Positions 49,864-61,291 of a stretch of DNA of 64,000 bases are shown piece after piece (the first letter of the stretch is position 1; the number at the start of each line of letters is the position of its first letter). The notes under the pieces are model-generated. The model was not told the DNA's origin and searched no databases. It saw only the letters and a list, made by a program, of their open reading frames with translations. The translations under genes and the position numbers were made by a program. Origin of the DNA: Astrocystis sublimbata (taxonomy: Eukaryota > Ascomycota > Sordariomycetes > Xylariales > Xylariaceae); NCBI GenBank assembly GCA_022453515.1, contig JAJNNY010000029.1:372001-436000 (forward strand), written 5' to 3'.

Positions 49864-51978
49864 GGGATGACCCAAAACGGATGCAAAGCCGGCGCGGCTA
49901 AGAGTAGATGGGGGTGAATGAATATCCTACACACCTTCACGCACAGACACCGCTGGAATGCTGATGGCAATGATAGTCGCAAGTATAAAACATGTTACGC
50001 CTAGGCCAATGGTTAGATCCAGAGCGATGGTACCGCGTACGGAATAGGCGGTTATGGTTGCAGTCGGGGTTAGAAGATGGGCAAAGCATAAGCCAGGTTT
50101 GTAGTCAGTGGTGCTACAAGCTGTGGACTAGTGAGCCTGGCACTATATCATACCACATAGCGAATGGATTTTTTCCATCTCGTCTCGCTTGATGACAAGG
50201 CCGCGAACCAGATGCTATGAAGCCTATTTCAGCAATGTTCTGGCAGTGTGTACGATGTATATCTGACGTTGGCTCGGCGTTGACTCAGTTGAGCTGTCAT
50301 GGTGCAGCGGGAAGCAGACGCACTGACGCGGGACACCCAAGAGGTCGGAACCGAGCTGTACTGACGGTTCATCCGATGTTGCGAGTAAGGTAATGTAACA
50401 GCGGCATACGACTTCGGGCGGGTGGATCAAGAGCTGTGATGACTGGCACGGGACTTGGTTCGTCTCTAGATCGCAAATGCCAGCAGCGTGCAAATGAGGA
50501 TGACACGATTTAGATTTTCTTGGTGTTTGCTAGCGTGTGAGATTGTCTCATCTCACATGTCGTGTAAGAGTATATATACTGAAGTATTTATATATACACA
50601 CACGCTCCTGCATATGCCTGTGGTAAATTGTTATAAGACAATGCATGCCAATGGCCAGCCAGCATTGAATGGATGGACCCGACCTCAGCTTCTGCTACCC
50701 CACCAGCTTGGCATCAAATATCATCCACCCATATGCCACGAATCAACACCTCAGAGTAGGTATCATGACTGTTGTTGCATCCCATTAGCTCATGCGAGGC
50801 TGGTAATTGGCAGCCTCACTGGGTTGGCCTACTTCACCTTGTTGTTGACAAACAACCCAATAGGTCGCACCAACGCCATCTCACCTTGAGCATGAGGCAT
50901 CCATATGTGTTTCTGCCCTAAATCTCAAGCAATTGAATATGCCAACTACTTACCTACTTAAAGCGAAGCTCTTGCTGCCCCGCCAAGGCCCCTTTTGTGA
51001 GGTGATGCGATTCTGGATTGCGATAGGGAAAAAAGCGGAGGGTGCCTTTTCTATTACGTCTTCGTTACCTCATCGTATTTATAACCTAAAGATACGTCTG
51101 TTTGATAGCCAAGCGCAACGGCCGCCCTTTCTCCCTAGGTATTTGACTAGATTCTACCTATGTAAGTCTAAGCTAGGTGTTGCAAACAATACATCCATGA
51201 TACGGGGCGGTACCTGTAGGTACAATTGTGTAGAACAGCCTACTGCCCGCAGTGGGTTACACTAAATATGTGCTCGACCAAGTGGAGGTTTTAAATGGGC
51301 ACGTTGTTGAGCAACACTCACATACTCGACATAGCAACACCAGCAATGAACGGATCCGAAACCGGTCGGCTGGGCATCGCAAACCGTTTCCACGCTTGTG
51401 GCCATCCGGGTGGTTGCCTCACCTGTCAGGACTGTCAAACTCGGCTTGGTAGCAGCTGCTGTGTTTCGCCATTCCCCTCCAGGCCCTAGGCATCTGATTT
51501 AGCAAACCTCGTGGTCTGTATCCGGCCGCGTCTACCACGTGCCATCCGTGTTAGGTACTTAGCAGGTAGCGTGCCGTGCTTGCCTCTCGTTTACAATTTT
51601 TCGTCCATCGCCCATCGCGCCTCCTCTGACTCTGTGCCTATCTCTGTGTCACTCAACAATCGAGCTGTCCCGCGGCGCAAGACGAACAGTGGAAAGGAAA
51701 CAATAAACTCTGCAAGAAGCAGGACCGAGTGGCCACCTACCTGCCTGTTTGCTCAAGAACACTACGTCATCGTATTGGTATCGTGCCAACCTGCCGAGAC
51801 AAAGTCGCAAACCACACCCCGCCAGCCAGTTGCCTTGAGAGCCCCGAGTCGCAAACAACACCCAAACCCTAAAACCGACTTATCGGCTCACAACATCGCG
51901 AACACAATATCGCGAACACAACATCATCACCTATCGAACATCCTTGTATCACTTCCGAACCATCTTCACACTCACAAC
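49864..51978. other. Intergenic region between VelB and the GRGG-repeat gene
   Basis: About 2.1 kb without a supported gene. The final 450 bases are probably the promoter and leader of the GRGG-repeat gene and include an exact telobox at 51,864-51,872. An open frame continues upstream of the chosen ATG there but lacks coding character. Confidence 0.5.
51864..51873 (+). promoter_or_regulatory. Telobox-like element upstream of the GRGG-repeat gene
   Basis: AAACCCTAAA lies about 105 bases before the ATG at 51,979 and contains the exact nine-base telobox AAACCCTAA. It is the second such site in a proximal promoter or leader in this window. The regulatory role is inferred. Confidence 0.4.
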
Positions 51979-52581
51979 ATGTCTGCTATGACCTCTACTG
52001 GCCGCGGTGGCGCCGGCAACATTGCCGACGCTACCAAATCTCCCCGCATCGAGCCTGCTGATCTCGAAACACCCACGCTCAAGACCTCTGTCGTGACCAC
52101 CGGCCGCGGCGGATCCGGGAACATGACCCCTAATGTAGACCCTGCCGAGACGCGCGCGCGGCAAGATGTTGGACCGTAAGTGCTTCCCCCACAAGGTTGG
52201 AAGAGATTCTGTAGTCGGAGAGTTGGTCACTGTGATTGCAGTTTTGTGATACCAACCCACAAAGAGGACAATGAAAAAAAAAGAGACAAAACGAGCATGG
52301 GTCGTGGCTGACTAACAAATTACCTAACCTACAGTGTCGAGCGACGAGCCAGCCCAAATGTCACTCACGTCGGCCGGGGCGGCGCCGCCAACATCGTCAA
52401 GCCCCCGTCGCCTGAGGCCAAGGCGAGTGCGTCCAAGGCGCCTGCCGGTAAAGACACGGCCACCACCACCGCCACTAGCACCACTGCTACCACCGCTGAT
52501 GCCGACAACAAGAAGCCTCAGCCGGCCAGAAGGGGAAGCGGGTTGGCTGCCAAGGCCAAGGACTTCTTCAAGCTGACATAG
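51979..52581 (+). CDS. GRGG-repeat protein (DUF3602, Par32-like)
   Basis: Exons 51979-52175 and 52335-52581 give a 147-residue, Gly/Ala/Thr-rich protein, probably disordered. Three spaced copies of a motif are visible: TGRGGAGNI near the N-terminus, TGRGGSGNM at about residue 43, and VGRGGAANI at about residue 79. These define the DUF3602 family, whose yeast member Par32 is a phosphoprotein acting downstream of TORC1 on ammonium transporter activity. The C-terminus is a short basic-amphipathic tail (GLAAKAKDFFKLT). The start at 51,979 (MSAMTSTGRGG) is preferred over upstream in-frame sequence, which is low quality. A link to nitrogen or TOR signalling is inferred only from the family. Confidence 0.85.
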
Positions 52582-53737
52582 GAGTCGGTCAAGAAGGCAG
52601 CTGGTCGACTGGCACCGAAAAAAGATCACGCGTAGCTTCTTTGGGGGAATCTGGATTGGTGTCGCGCATGCAAGATGGCAAGCAACCGAGGTGGGATTCT
52701 CTTCGTGGGAGAGGTTATTCCTGGAATGGCTGCTGGTTAGAGATTATTGTGGCGAGTGGATGAAATGGTCGCCATTGATGTTGTGATTTCATTCTCCTTG
52801 GCCCTCTATATGTAATTGCCCTCCCCTCCTCTCCTCAGTTGGCGTGGGGGTGAGCGAGTGAAGTGAGGAGGTGGGCTGCACCCCTGCCTACCTACTTAGA
52901 GGTACCTATGGTCTTCATGTTTGTTTTGATACCACTAATTGCGAGACTCTTGCCCAAGAGAAAAAAGAAAGAAGAAACCTACCTAATTCTGGAGTTTGAG
53001 CCTCGACTATGATTTTCTACTACTGATGGTATTGATAAAAGAAAAGGTAAAAAAAAAAGGATATCCGGTCCTGGTTGTAGTATGGTTTTTGACCTGGGTG
53101 GGCAGTCGCCATAACTATGGGCTATGGTTCAAATATGTCTTCGAATGAGGCATACCTAGTGCTTAGCTGCAGTGGGCATGATACCGGTGCAGACTTGTTA
53201 TATTTGTCTATCGACCGATCCCATCCTAGCGTTTGTGACAGTATCTGTGATGTATTTCTCGAACATGATATTGCGACAAGGCGAGATTCCGGCGCCGGAT
53301 GGATGGTGCGTGGTTGGTGACTCATGCATACTGTCGCATCGAGTGGGCTGAGTGTGTTGTCGCATACTGCAACTTGACATGCGGCCTACCCTCAGGCTAG
53401 GAACCCTTTTGGAGAGCAAGTATATGGGATTATCATTGAGACTAGCTTTACTTGTCTTCTTATATGTTCACAGCACGTTTCTTTAGAGGTGCATCACACA
53501 CATATGCGAACAACATCTCTCGGTCGCCAAGATCCAACCAAGCAAAGACTTTGTTAGTGGGGGAATTTGAGGAATAGCATAGCTCATGCTTAACATTATT
53601 TCTCTTGCTTTCTGTTAGTAGCTCATTAGAAGACTCATTAAAAAAAAAACCTTACTATCTTGATAAGTGAGGAAGAAGGTCAGGAAGGACTCATGTGGTA
53701 AAGAGGTGGGGAAAGAAGACGACATAAGGTTATAAGC
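52582..53737. other. Intergenic region
   Basis: About 1.2 kb with no supported gene. CCTACCTA/TAGAGGTACC motifs occur at 52,887-52,909. Purine-rich stretches lie near 52,960 and 53,040. Confidence 0.5.
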
Positions 53738-55237
53738 ATGGCCCCAAATCCAAAGGTCAAAGTCTACACCACCCCTCCTGAAGCTCTCCTCGATCCCCTG
53801 GCGACAACTCCCCATTTCCCGTACGCCCTCCCCCTCGCAAGAAGGCTCCAGTTCACCAAGTTCCCGGGCGGCATTACGGAGCATGCAAGGATTCTCTGGG
53901 CGTCGGAAGTCTCGCTTGAGCGTCATCTTTGCGCTGCTGCTGTCGGCAGGAGCGATGGAGGAGGCGTAGGAGGAGGAAGTGAAGAAGAAAAGGAGGGGGG
54001 AAAGAAAGGGGGGAGGGAAAGAGAAACCCCCTTCGCGGCTGCGTATCTGGACTTCTCGCGTGGGCCGGAGACGGAGCTGTGGATATACTCGTCGATGGAA
54101 GCGCGAGCGCGCGAGGGGCATGCTGCGAAAGACGCAGAGGGGAAATCGCAAGACCAACAAGAGAAAGAAGGATGGAAAGAAGGAGAGAAGGAGGAGGAGG
54201 AGGAAGAAGAAGAAGAAGAAGAGACAGCCTGCGCCATCGCTCTTCTGCGCGAAGTCAAGAAGCTCCAGGACCTCTACTTCACGCCTGGTTCCGCGCGCGC
54301 CGAGGAGCGCGATCACCCCGACGTATGTAACTCGCTGGAGTCATTTATCCCCGTTTCTGGCAAGTCTCGGGAGCATAGATCACCCTAATCGGCATCTGTA
54401 CTGCCGAGACACCTGCGAAACCCTCGTGTCACGAGCAATTTCTTTACTTTTAAACAGGCAATATTGACACCGGCGGTATAGGTCCTCGTTGGAAACCTCA
54501 ACGAGGTGGTGAGAGAGCGTCTCGCGAAGGTTGGTCTGGATATTGTCTCGACGGGGCTCTATGACAAGTTCATCTTCAGGGTCGATGCGCTGCCTGATGT
54601 CGGGGTGCCCGAGGTCCTGGAAGGGGGCAAGCGTTTGATATGGGATAAATTGCGGCTGGAGGATATACCGTTTGCGATATCTCGTAGCAGTATCCAGAGG
54701 ACAGAGTATGTTTTCACGTCATGATCACCGTGCTCGACCTGTCCACCATCATCGTTATTTCATATGATTTCATGGGCGATGCCTTGATGTTGGGGGGAGG
54801 GAAGATACTTGGGCTGTTTGGCTAACTGAAATCTATCTACAGACGGACCGTCAAACTGCTGTCGAGCACAGCGCTGTACCTGGACGATGGCACCCCTATC
54901 GCATGGGCTTTTCTCGGTGAGTTGCTTGATTCCTTCTCCCAAGGGCGCAGATTTTGCGATAGAGCTTGGAAACGAGCCACTGACCACTCACGCACCAGGC
55001 CCGGACTCGTCTCTCAACGGCCTGCATTGCGAGGTACCGTACCGCGGAAGAGGCCTTGCGAAGGCTGTTGCGGTCAAGGTTCTACGAGACCATTTGAAGG
55101 ACTTCAGCGACGATGGCCACGGCTGGGCCGATGTGGCGCCGGACAACTTGCAAAGTCAGGGGGTTTGCCGGAGTTTGAATGGTCAGATAAAGTGGCAGAT
55201 ATCCTGGTGGGTTGATCTTGGAGTCCGTACCCACTGA
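53738..55237 (+). CDS. GNAT-family N-acetyltransferase with low-complexity insertion
   Basis: This looks like a GCN5-related N-acetyltransferase, using acetyl-CoA on an unknown amine. Exons 53738-54322, 54482-54705, 54843-54916 and 54999-55237 give 373 residues. The C-terminal half carries the fold: ALYLDDGTPIAWAFLGPDSS, then the acetyl-CoA loop in VPYRGRGLAKAVAVKVL (Arg-Gly-x-Gly type), then WADVAPDNLQSQGVCRSLNG. The N-terminal half (PHFPYALPLARRLQFTKFPG; ELWIYSSMEA) resembles the substrate-side domain of uncharacterised fungal acetyltransferases. Residues about 68-166 contain two runs of Gly, Lys and Glu encoded by purine-rich DNA (about 53,950-54,030 and 54,170-54,235) that look like an expansion inside the normal domain. 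The frame stays open through them. The gene converges with HEM12, with only 115 bases between stop codons. Confidence 0.8.
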
Positions 55238-55352
55238 GGATCTCATCATTTGCTAATAGTGATCTAGGAGCCGTTTGAACTTGGATCGGAGCTTTCCAGA
55301 TGATTGATCTAGCACAAACTTTTATTTTTATCCCCAAAGACTACTTCTCGCT

Positions 55353-56706
55353 CTATTTGCTAGTTAGGCGCTGTATCTCTTCTAGATAGAATTTCAGATC
55401 ATCCGGGTTCACAAAGGGTGTGATGCCGTGACCAAGGTTGGCGATCCAGCCTCCTTTGCCGCCTCCGAAGCCCTCGACCATGTGCTTCACAGTCTCTGAT
55501 ATGTTCTCCCTCGACCCGTATAGGATACCGGGGTCGGCGTTTCCTTGGAACACGATTTTGCGGTCACCGCGGATTTTCACAGCGTCAGATGGCTCTATAA
55601 GCCAGTCTAATCCTACGACATTGTACCCTAGGTTGCAGACGGAGTTGAGCGACTGGTTTGCGCCTTTAGCAAACACGATCATAGGAACGGCATCCAACCC
55701 CATGGCCTTGAGCTTGCCCGGTAGCTTCTCGGATATGTAGGCCAGATACTGGGCGCTAAACTTCTGGAAGGTCGGGGGCGAGAGCTCGCCTGCCCATGAA
55801 TCGAAAACCTGTATCATCTACGCCTCCGGGTCAGTACAGTGTACACTACTGCTTTGAATTGGAGATTCCAAGACATCGTTCCATACCTGGGCCCCGGCTT
55901 GGACTTGCAACGCGAGATATTCGACACAGATCTCGGCTATCTTCTGCAGCAGGGCGGCTGTCTCGTTCGGGTACTTGTAGATCCACGTCTTGCTCTGGAT
56001 GAACAGCTTCGAACCGCCGCCTTCGACCATATAACAGAAGAGGGTCCAGGGCGACCCGCAGAAGCCGATGAGCGGCACACGACCGTCCAGCTTCTTCCTC
56101 GTCAGGGTGATGGCTTTGTAGACGTAGTCGAGCTCGGCGGCGACGTCGACGTCTTTGGCGAGGACCTTCTCGTACTGGCCGTCGGTGGGCGACTTCAGGG
56201 GTTCGGGGAAGTGCGGGCCTTTCTTGTCGACCATCTCGACGACCATGCCCATGGCCTGGGGGATGACGAGGATGTCGGAGAAGATGATGGAGGCATCGAG
56301 GAGGCCGGCGAAGCGCTCAATGGGCTGCAGGGTCAGGGTCGAGGCGACTTCGGGATCGCGGCAGCATTCGAAAAAGTCACGGTTCCCCTTGGCTTCGTGG
56401 TATTCGGGAAGATAGCGGCCGGCTTTTGGTGGCGGCGGCGTTGTTGTTAGCCAGGAGGTCAGAAGGAATCGAGTCGCATAGTCGACAGTGAGGCGACATT
56501 GGAAGGCGACAAATGTTACGTTTACGTACCTTGTCGCATGATCCAGATGGGGGTTCGTTCTACATTCTGGCCTGCGGTCACTCACATTCAGCGACACAGC
56601 TCCGGGCCACTTATACGAACCGGACTCGGACTCGGGGTCGGGGCGACGCACCCCAGGCGGTCCTCAGGACCAGGTCGTTTTTCAGAGGGGGGAAATCGTG
56701 AGGCAT
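55353..56706 (-). CDS. HEM12: Uroporphyrinogen decarboxylase (heme biosynthesis)
   Basis: HEM12 removes four carboxyl groups from uroporphyrinogen III to give coproporphyrinogen III in the cytosol. Exons on the minus strand are 56706-56652, 56571-56530, 56422-55887 and 55817-55353, giving 365 residues, the normal family length. The spliced N-terminus reads [19 protein letters not shown], then [20 protein letters not shown], which holds the invariant [10 protein letters not shown] signature with its substrate-binding Arg. The catalytic Asp lies in [17 protein letters not shown]. Other landmarks are [20 protein letters not shown] (second UROD signature), [12 protein letters not shown], and [10 protein letters not shown] near the C-terminus. 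Exon 2 is just 42 bases. Its 5' side faces the next gene across a 642-base divergent promoter region. Confidence 0.96.
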
Positions 56707-57348
56707 GATGTGGAGGCGGAGGCAGAGGCAGAGGCGGCGATTCACAATACTGTTAGGTGCCGTGTCGTCGCAGGTGTAGATGGTCGACCAGATGACAATG
56801 CTGACTGTCGCCGGGGCGGCTCTGCGTGGCTTCGCGGATGGGGTGGAAGCGTCGAGGGGTCCTCCCCCCCAAAGCTCCCCACCTACCCATTTCGTATCTA
56901 GCGCGGGACAAATCAACCTCTACTCAGGGGGGCCCCGCATGGCATTATTGTACCTATCTCGCCGAGCTCGCCTACCTAGGTTGGTATCTAGGTACATAGA
57001 CAATATCTGCCAAGCCATTCAAGGTTGTTATTTTTGAAGCCATGATTTTGGCTACTAAACGCTACTTACTACCACAGGTTTGGATGATTCCCTCATTCCC
57101 TCTTCCAATACCTTACTTAACCCAGCACAGCCAGCCACAATCGGACCTAAGCAATTGGCATTGGCCAACGACAATTCATCGTCTTGTTCTCTCCTTCCAT
57201 TCTCCCTCTTTATGCTGCATGCAACTGCACCAACTCCCCTCGATGGCCTGTCCACAGGGTATATATAAACCATAAAAAATCCCACGGCAGGACGGCATCC
57301 TCCCCTCTCCCCTGCCCGTCCTCCGTCCTCCGTCCTCTGTCTTCCGCC
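56707..57348. other. Divergent promoter region of HEM12 and the downstream gene
   Basis: 642 bases lie between the start codons of two divergently transcribed genes. A CCTACCTAGG/TAGGTAC motif occurs at 56,971-56,995. The side next to 57,349 is a pyrimidine-rich leader with CCGTCCTCCGTCCTC repeats (about 57,300-57,345). Confidence 0.55.
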
Positions 57349-59421
57349 ATGCGCCTGCCCCTCGCCGTGTCGCCGTCCTTGCAATGCCACAACGCTCTAC
57401 GCTGCCACTCGCGCCCACGGTATGATAGTGCCTACGTATGGATATCCGACAGCTTGCTTGCATCCTCTTTCGAGCGCTATGCCGCCACATTCTGCCTTCG
57501 CGCCGCCCGCCATGCCTCTTCTACCCCAGGGCCCATGGAGCACAGGAAGCGCCTGGCCAGGAGACACATGGGAGAGCTCCATTTCGGCCAATCCCACTCT
57601 GCCGCCCCCGTGTGGGAATTGGCCAGTCTCGTCGACCTCACCCGATGGCAATGGGAGCCCCCGATCGACCGGAGGCGTGACCACCACCAAACCAACCTAC
57701 CCGACGAGACCGACCTCACAGAGAACCTCGAAGAGACCCCTGCGGACACGACGCGCAACCCCACAACTCCTGACCTGATCAGACAAGACGATGCCATGCT
57801 TCCGAACGACGCCGTCTCATGCGGATTGGCTGCCGAGTCCTCACCCCCGCTAGCATCGCGCGCAGCCGCACATCCTGTCCTCGATATGATATCCGCAGCT
57901 CTGGAGTCATGTCGCCAGTCGGCGAAGCACATTGGGTCTCCAGCTCTCTCCTCCGACTTTTGCCATGGCTGGCGGCAAGCTGTGGCAGATGGCACCTTTC
58001 AGGCCAAAGCAATCCGTAGTGTGTTAGAACGCGTCAAGTATGGCGCGATTGAGCAAGCAAAGCAGACTAGTGATAGGAAGCTTGCTGATCGAGTGAAACT
58101 ACAACTTGCCACGGCAACTATACAAGGTTTATCGCAGCGGGCCACCCTTCCGGACATACCTTTTGATCACGTCGCGTGGAACCACGTGCTTCATATGCTT
58201 GCCACAATTCGACTGAACACTATCCGTATCTTCACAAGCGCTATGGCGTCTATTCCCCAGCAGTCTCTAATCGAGGTTTCGGAGGGCATTTTAGAAAATC
58301 TGGATCGCTACTTGATTGAATTAGGGCGCGCCGGGGCGCAGCCAACTGTGGTCCGACAAGCTGCCAAAATGGCCGTACCGTTGGAGACTCTCGTTCAACC
58401 CGAGCTTCACTTCATCCAAGACATGGCTACTCAGAGGGTATTGGACTATGCCCGTGACGGCCGTGATGGCCTCAAGTCTTACAGATATATTCGTCTCGGC
58501 TGGCTACTCGTCCTTGCACGTAAACCCGGGCTTTCTGCCCCGGATCTTGCCCGACTCTGCAACGCTCTAGAATCGGCCGGTCGACCATTCCGAGACGTTG
58601 ATATCTGTCGAATATTCCTGGTGTGGGCCAATTCCCAGGCCCCCCTCAAACAATACTCGAGGCTATGCAACAACATCTTAAGAGTCAGAGGGACCATCTG
58701 TTATCGCTTACTAGCTGCTCATTTATGGGACAGTCGCCAATATTGCCGTGTAAGACCTTTCAGTGATCTTCTGCGCGCGACCGGTCGGGAGAACAATCTG
58801 CATAGGCTAGCTAATTTTCGCCGACGGCGATTCTGGCTATCCAAAATGGCATCAGCCATGCGGAGGCCACAGGCGGCTATCGACATACTCAGTCTTTACG
58901 AAGAGAGTCAGACGAAAGGAGTACCGTTTTGGGAATCTGCATTTGGCTACAAAGCCTTAGAAATTCTGTCCTGGGTCCCCAACTTCGATTACAACCGGCT
59001 TCGGAGGATCTCCGGCATCGTTACAAGGAGAGAGTTGAGGAAGCAGCAGCGACAAGGGAGAGTCAGAGCGCTCCTCGGCCAAGCAGAGGCAAAAATTACT
59101 GCCGTGGCCATTGTCGCGCCATTATCGCGACATCTATCAACGAGAAAAGCGTTCTCCTTGTTGATGGATTGCTACGTCAACCTAAAAAGACACAAGACCA
59201 TGGTCCCTCTCCCCTTTCTACGGGCTCTCATGCACAATGTCAGTAGACCGCTTGCGAATGGCCAACCAGGCATCACATCGAGGATTGCTTATGCCCTCCG
59301 TATCATATATCAACAAGAGGGTCGTATGCAAGCTCAAAAGTTAGCGCTGGCGATAACTGGCCGAAGAAAGTACAATATGCAACTGCAACGTATGGGGCCG
59401 GGAAATAGGTATCGATCTTGA
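57349..59421 (+). CDS. Hypothetical protein, probably mitochondrial
   Basis: An intronless frame of 690 residues that I do not recognise. The first 60 or so residues are rich in Arg, Ala, Ser and Leu with almost no acids (MRLPLAVSPSLQCHNALRCH), and HASST near residue 60 resembles a presequence end, so import into mitochondria is likely. A low-complexity Pro/Thr/Asp-rich stretch follows to about residue 200. The remaining part is largely helical and basic, with many Leu and Arg (for example RRRRFWLSKMASAMRRPQAA, and ILSLYEESQTKGVPFWESAF). This texture resembles fungal mitochondrial gene-expression factors with degenerate helical repeats (PPR-like), but no repeat can be assigned by eye. The frame is open upstream to 57,184; the 57,349 ATG is preferred because it follows the pyrimidine-rich leader and starts the presequence. 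Confidence 0.75.
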   Translation: MRLPLAVSPSLQCHNALRCHSRPRYDSAYVWISDSLLASSFERYAATFCLRAARHASSTPGPMEHRKRLARRHMGELHFGQSHSAAPVWELASLVDLTRWQWEPPIDRRRDHHQTNLPDETDLTENLEETPADTTRNPTTPDLIRQDDAMLPNDAVSCGLAAESSPPLASRAAAHPVLDMISAALESCRQSAKHIGSPALSSDFCHGWRQAVADGTFQAKAIRSVLERVKYGAIEQAKQTSDRKLADRVKLQLATATIQGLSQRATLPDIPFDHVAWNHVLHMLATIRLNTIRIFTSAMASIPQQSLIEVSEGILENLDRYLIELGRAGAQPTVVRQAAKMAVPLETLVQPELHFIQDMATQRVLDYARDGRDGLKSYRYIRLGWLLVLARKPGLSAPDLARLCNALESAGRPFRDVDICRIFLVWANSQAPLKQYSRLCNNILRVRGTICYRLLAAHLWDSRQYCRVRPFSDLLRATGRENNLHRLANFRRRRFWLSKMASAMRRPQAAIDILSLYEESQTKGVPFWESAFGYKALEILSWVPNFDYNRLRRISGIVTRRELRKQQRQGRVRALLGQAEAKITAVAIVAPLSRHLSTRKAFSLLMDCYVNLKRHKTMVPLPFLRALMHNVSRPLANGQPGITSRIAYALRIIYQQEGRMQAQKLALAITGRRKYNMQLQRMGPGNRYRS

Positions 59422-61291
59422 CGGCATATGCATCTGGAAATGTGCCTAGTATTGTATCACTAACCTAATGCTACTAGATAACCCTATGGATCTATATACA
59501 TGCCTGTATATCATAGATGTATGATACCCTCTAGCTCACATGTACATAGTAATTGAAGGGTGTGTTCCCAACTTGGGCTCTCAGCATCCGATAGTCGCTT
59601 TGTCAAGATCCTGAGGACATGAGATGTGGGAAAGGGCACCGAATTTGGCCGCTGCGGAGCATGACCGGCACAACGGCTGGCTGCTTGCTACCCACACGGC
59701 AAGATGACTCTGATGCTGTACTCTGTTACACGACAATCGGCTCCCTTGGGATTATTGAAACCTCCCAGGCCCGCTGCGCCAGGCTCTTGGAGAGTCTGGC
59801 CCGCCTGGATGGTTGGTCGGAGGTAGTAGCCTTAGGGCGTCTTCGTCTCGATCCAGCACAACAGGACAGGACGTGACGTGCGACACAGTCGGTTTCAAGG
59901 ATGCGGTCGGTCGGTAGCCATACAGCGTGGACACACCCTCGACCTGCGGTCCTATGATTCAGCAAGGCTATCTTGCTATCACGATGCCTTGAGTACTTTG
60001 TCTGGCTCACGGCGTGTCGCTGAAGAGCCAAACGGACCCACCGAGCCGCTACTCAACGGGCACAGACATCTGACAGCTATTCCCCGGAAGAAGTCGGACA
60101 GTCAGTGCTGAAGGTTGCTGCGAACGGGCAGCCACACACGGAATCGACGCTACTGGCTGACGGACACACGATAGACGATAGTCAACGAATGACGGTGGGC
60201 TGTGGACAGTCCCCTGGGCCATTGGCCCTTGCCGGCGCCCTCCGGCCTTTCCTCTTGTTTCGGCGCGCATTCTCTTCCCACATTCGATGGGACAAACTCC
60301 TCCTGTGCTACCACGAACCCCAGTTGAGGCCACTCACAGTACTGAAAGAGCCAACACACCAATGCACCAACGCACTACGGATGGCAGTACCGGGGTACCA
60401 CCATAGCAGCTATTAGCAGGACCTGCAGATTTACTGGCGTCAGGGACTTCTATTTGCCCTCCAGCTGTCGCCCGCGTCCGTCCACTCAGCTATCTACTGA
60501 AGAGTACTGCTACACTATCCTTGTTGTACTGGGCATCGGACAGCGCGACCACTCGGCGTGCCATAGCTCCTCGTCATGTCACTAGCTGCCAGCCTTAGCG
60601 AGCGCCTCCTGTCTCAGTCCACCTGGCGAGCTATCCTTGTTCGGCCTCGAAGGAGCGAAATTGTCGTGTCGGCAAATGCGAAGACCCTCGAGATCTTTCT
60701 GAACTTGAATCCCAGAGAAGCATTTGTATGGTGGAATTCCAAATCAGTTGCCAATACTACACCCATCTCGATGGAGCGAGGAGCTCTCTGCAAATCCAAT
60801 CCAAGCAAGGGGACCGCCGGTAGTACCTTGACAAAAGCCCCTCAGTTCACTCCGGTCTCAAATCTGCGATGACAAGCTACCTAGCTCTGCTTGTTGCCGA
60901 GTTGGTTTCTATATTATCCAAAATTCTACAACGATTTAGGGGTATTCCTCGCAAAACAAACTTTACATTATTAGTGCTGATACGTGAGCGCCGGCATATC
61001 AGACGCTGCCCTCTTGACGGTTCTGAAATTCAAGTCAACTGTCGCCCGCGGTCGTGGTTGCACCTGGTACTGCCGCACTGTATTGCAGCAGCCGGGCTTC
61101 GCGAGATCTGATCCGGAATGCGATCGAAGAGGAATGGACCAGGGAGTAAGCTGAGGGTGTATCAGGGACGACTCTGTCTGCGCCCATCGGCAAACAAAAT
61201 TCTGGAAGCAGACCAAACAGCAGCAGCAGTTACCAGAAGAACCATCGAAGCCGAAGTGCGTGGGCATAAGATTCACATCTAGTAACGACAA
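59422..61291. other. Intergenic region upstream of the zinc-cluster gene
   Basis: About 1.9 kb without a supported gene, repeat or RNA gene. Short open frames such as 60,576-60,872 show no coding signature. Confidence 0.5.

Noticed and set aside
51511..51978. N-terminal extension of the GRGG-repeat protein
   Set aside because: The frame is open but low quality, has no conserved motif and includes the telobox; the ATG at 51,979 directly precedes the first GRGG motif.
54079..54467. Lys/Arg-rich alternative frames through the GNAT purine tract
   Set aside because: They are frame-shifted readings of the same GGA/GAA tract and do not connect to conserved sequence.
57184..57348. Extended start for the hypothetical mitochondrial protein
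   Set aside because: The extra residues come from a pyrimidine-rich leader and would bury the presequence that begins at the 57,349 ATG.
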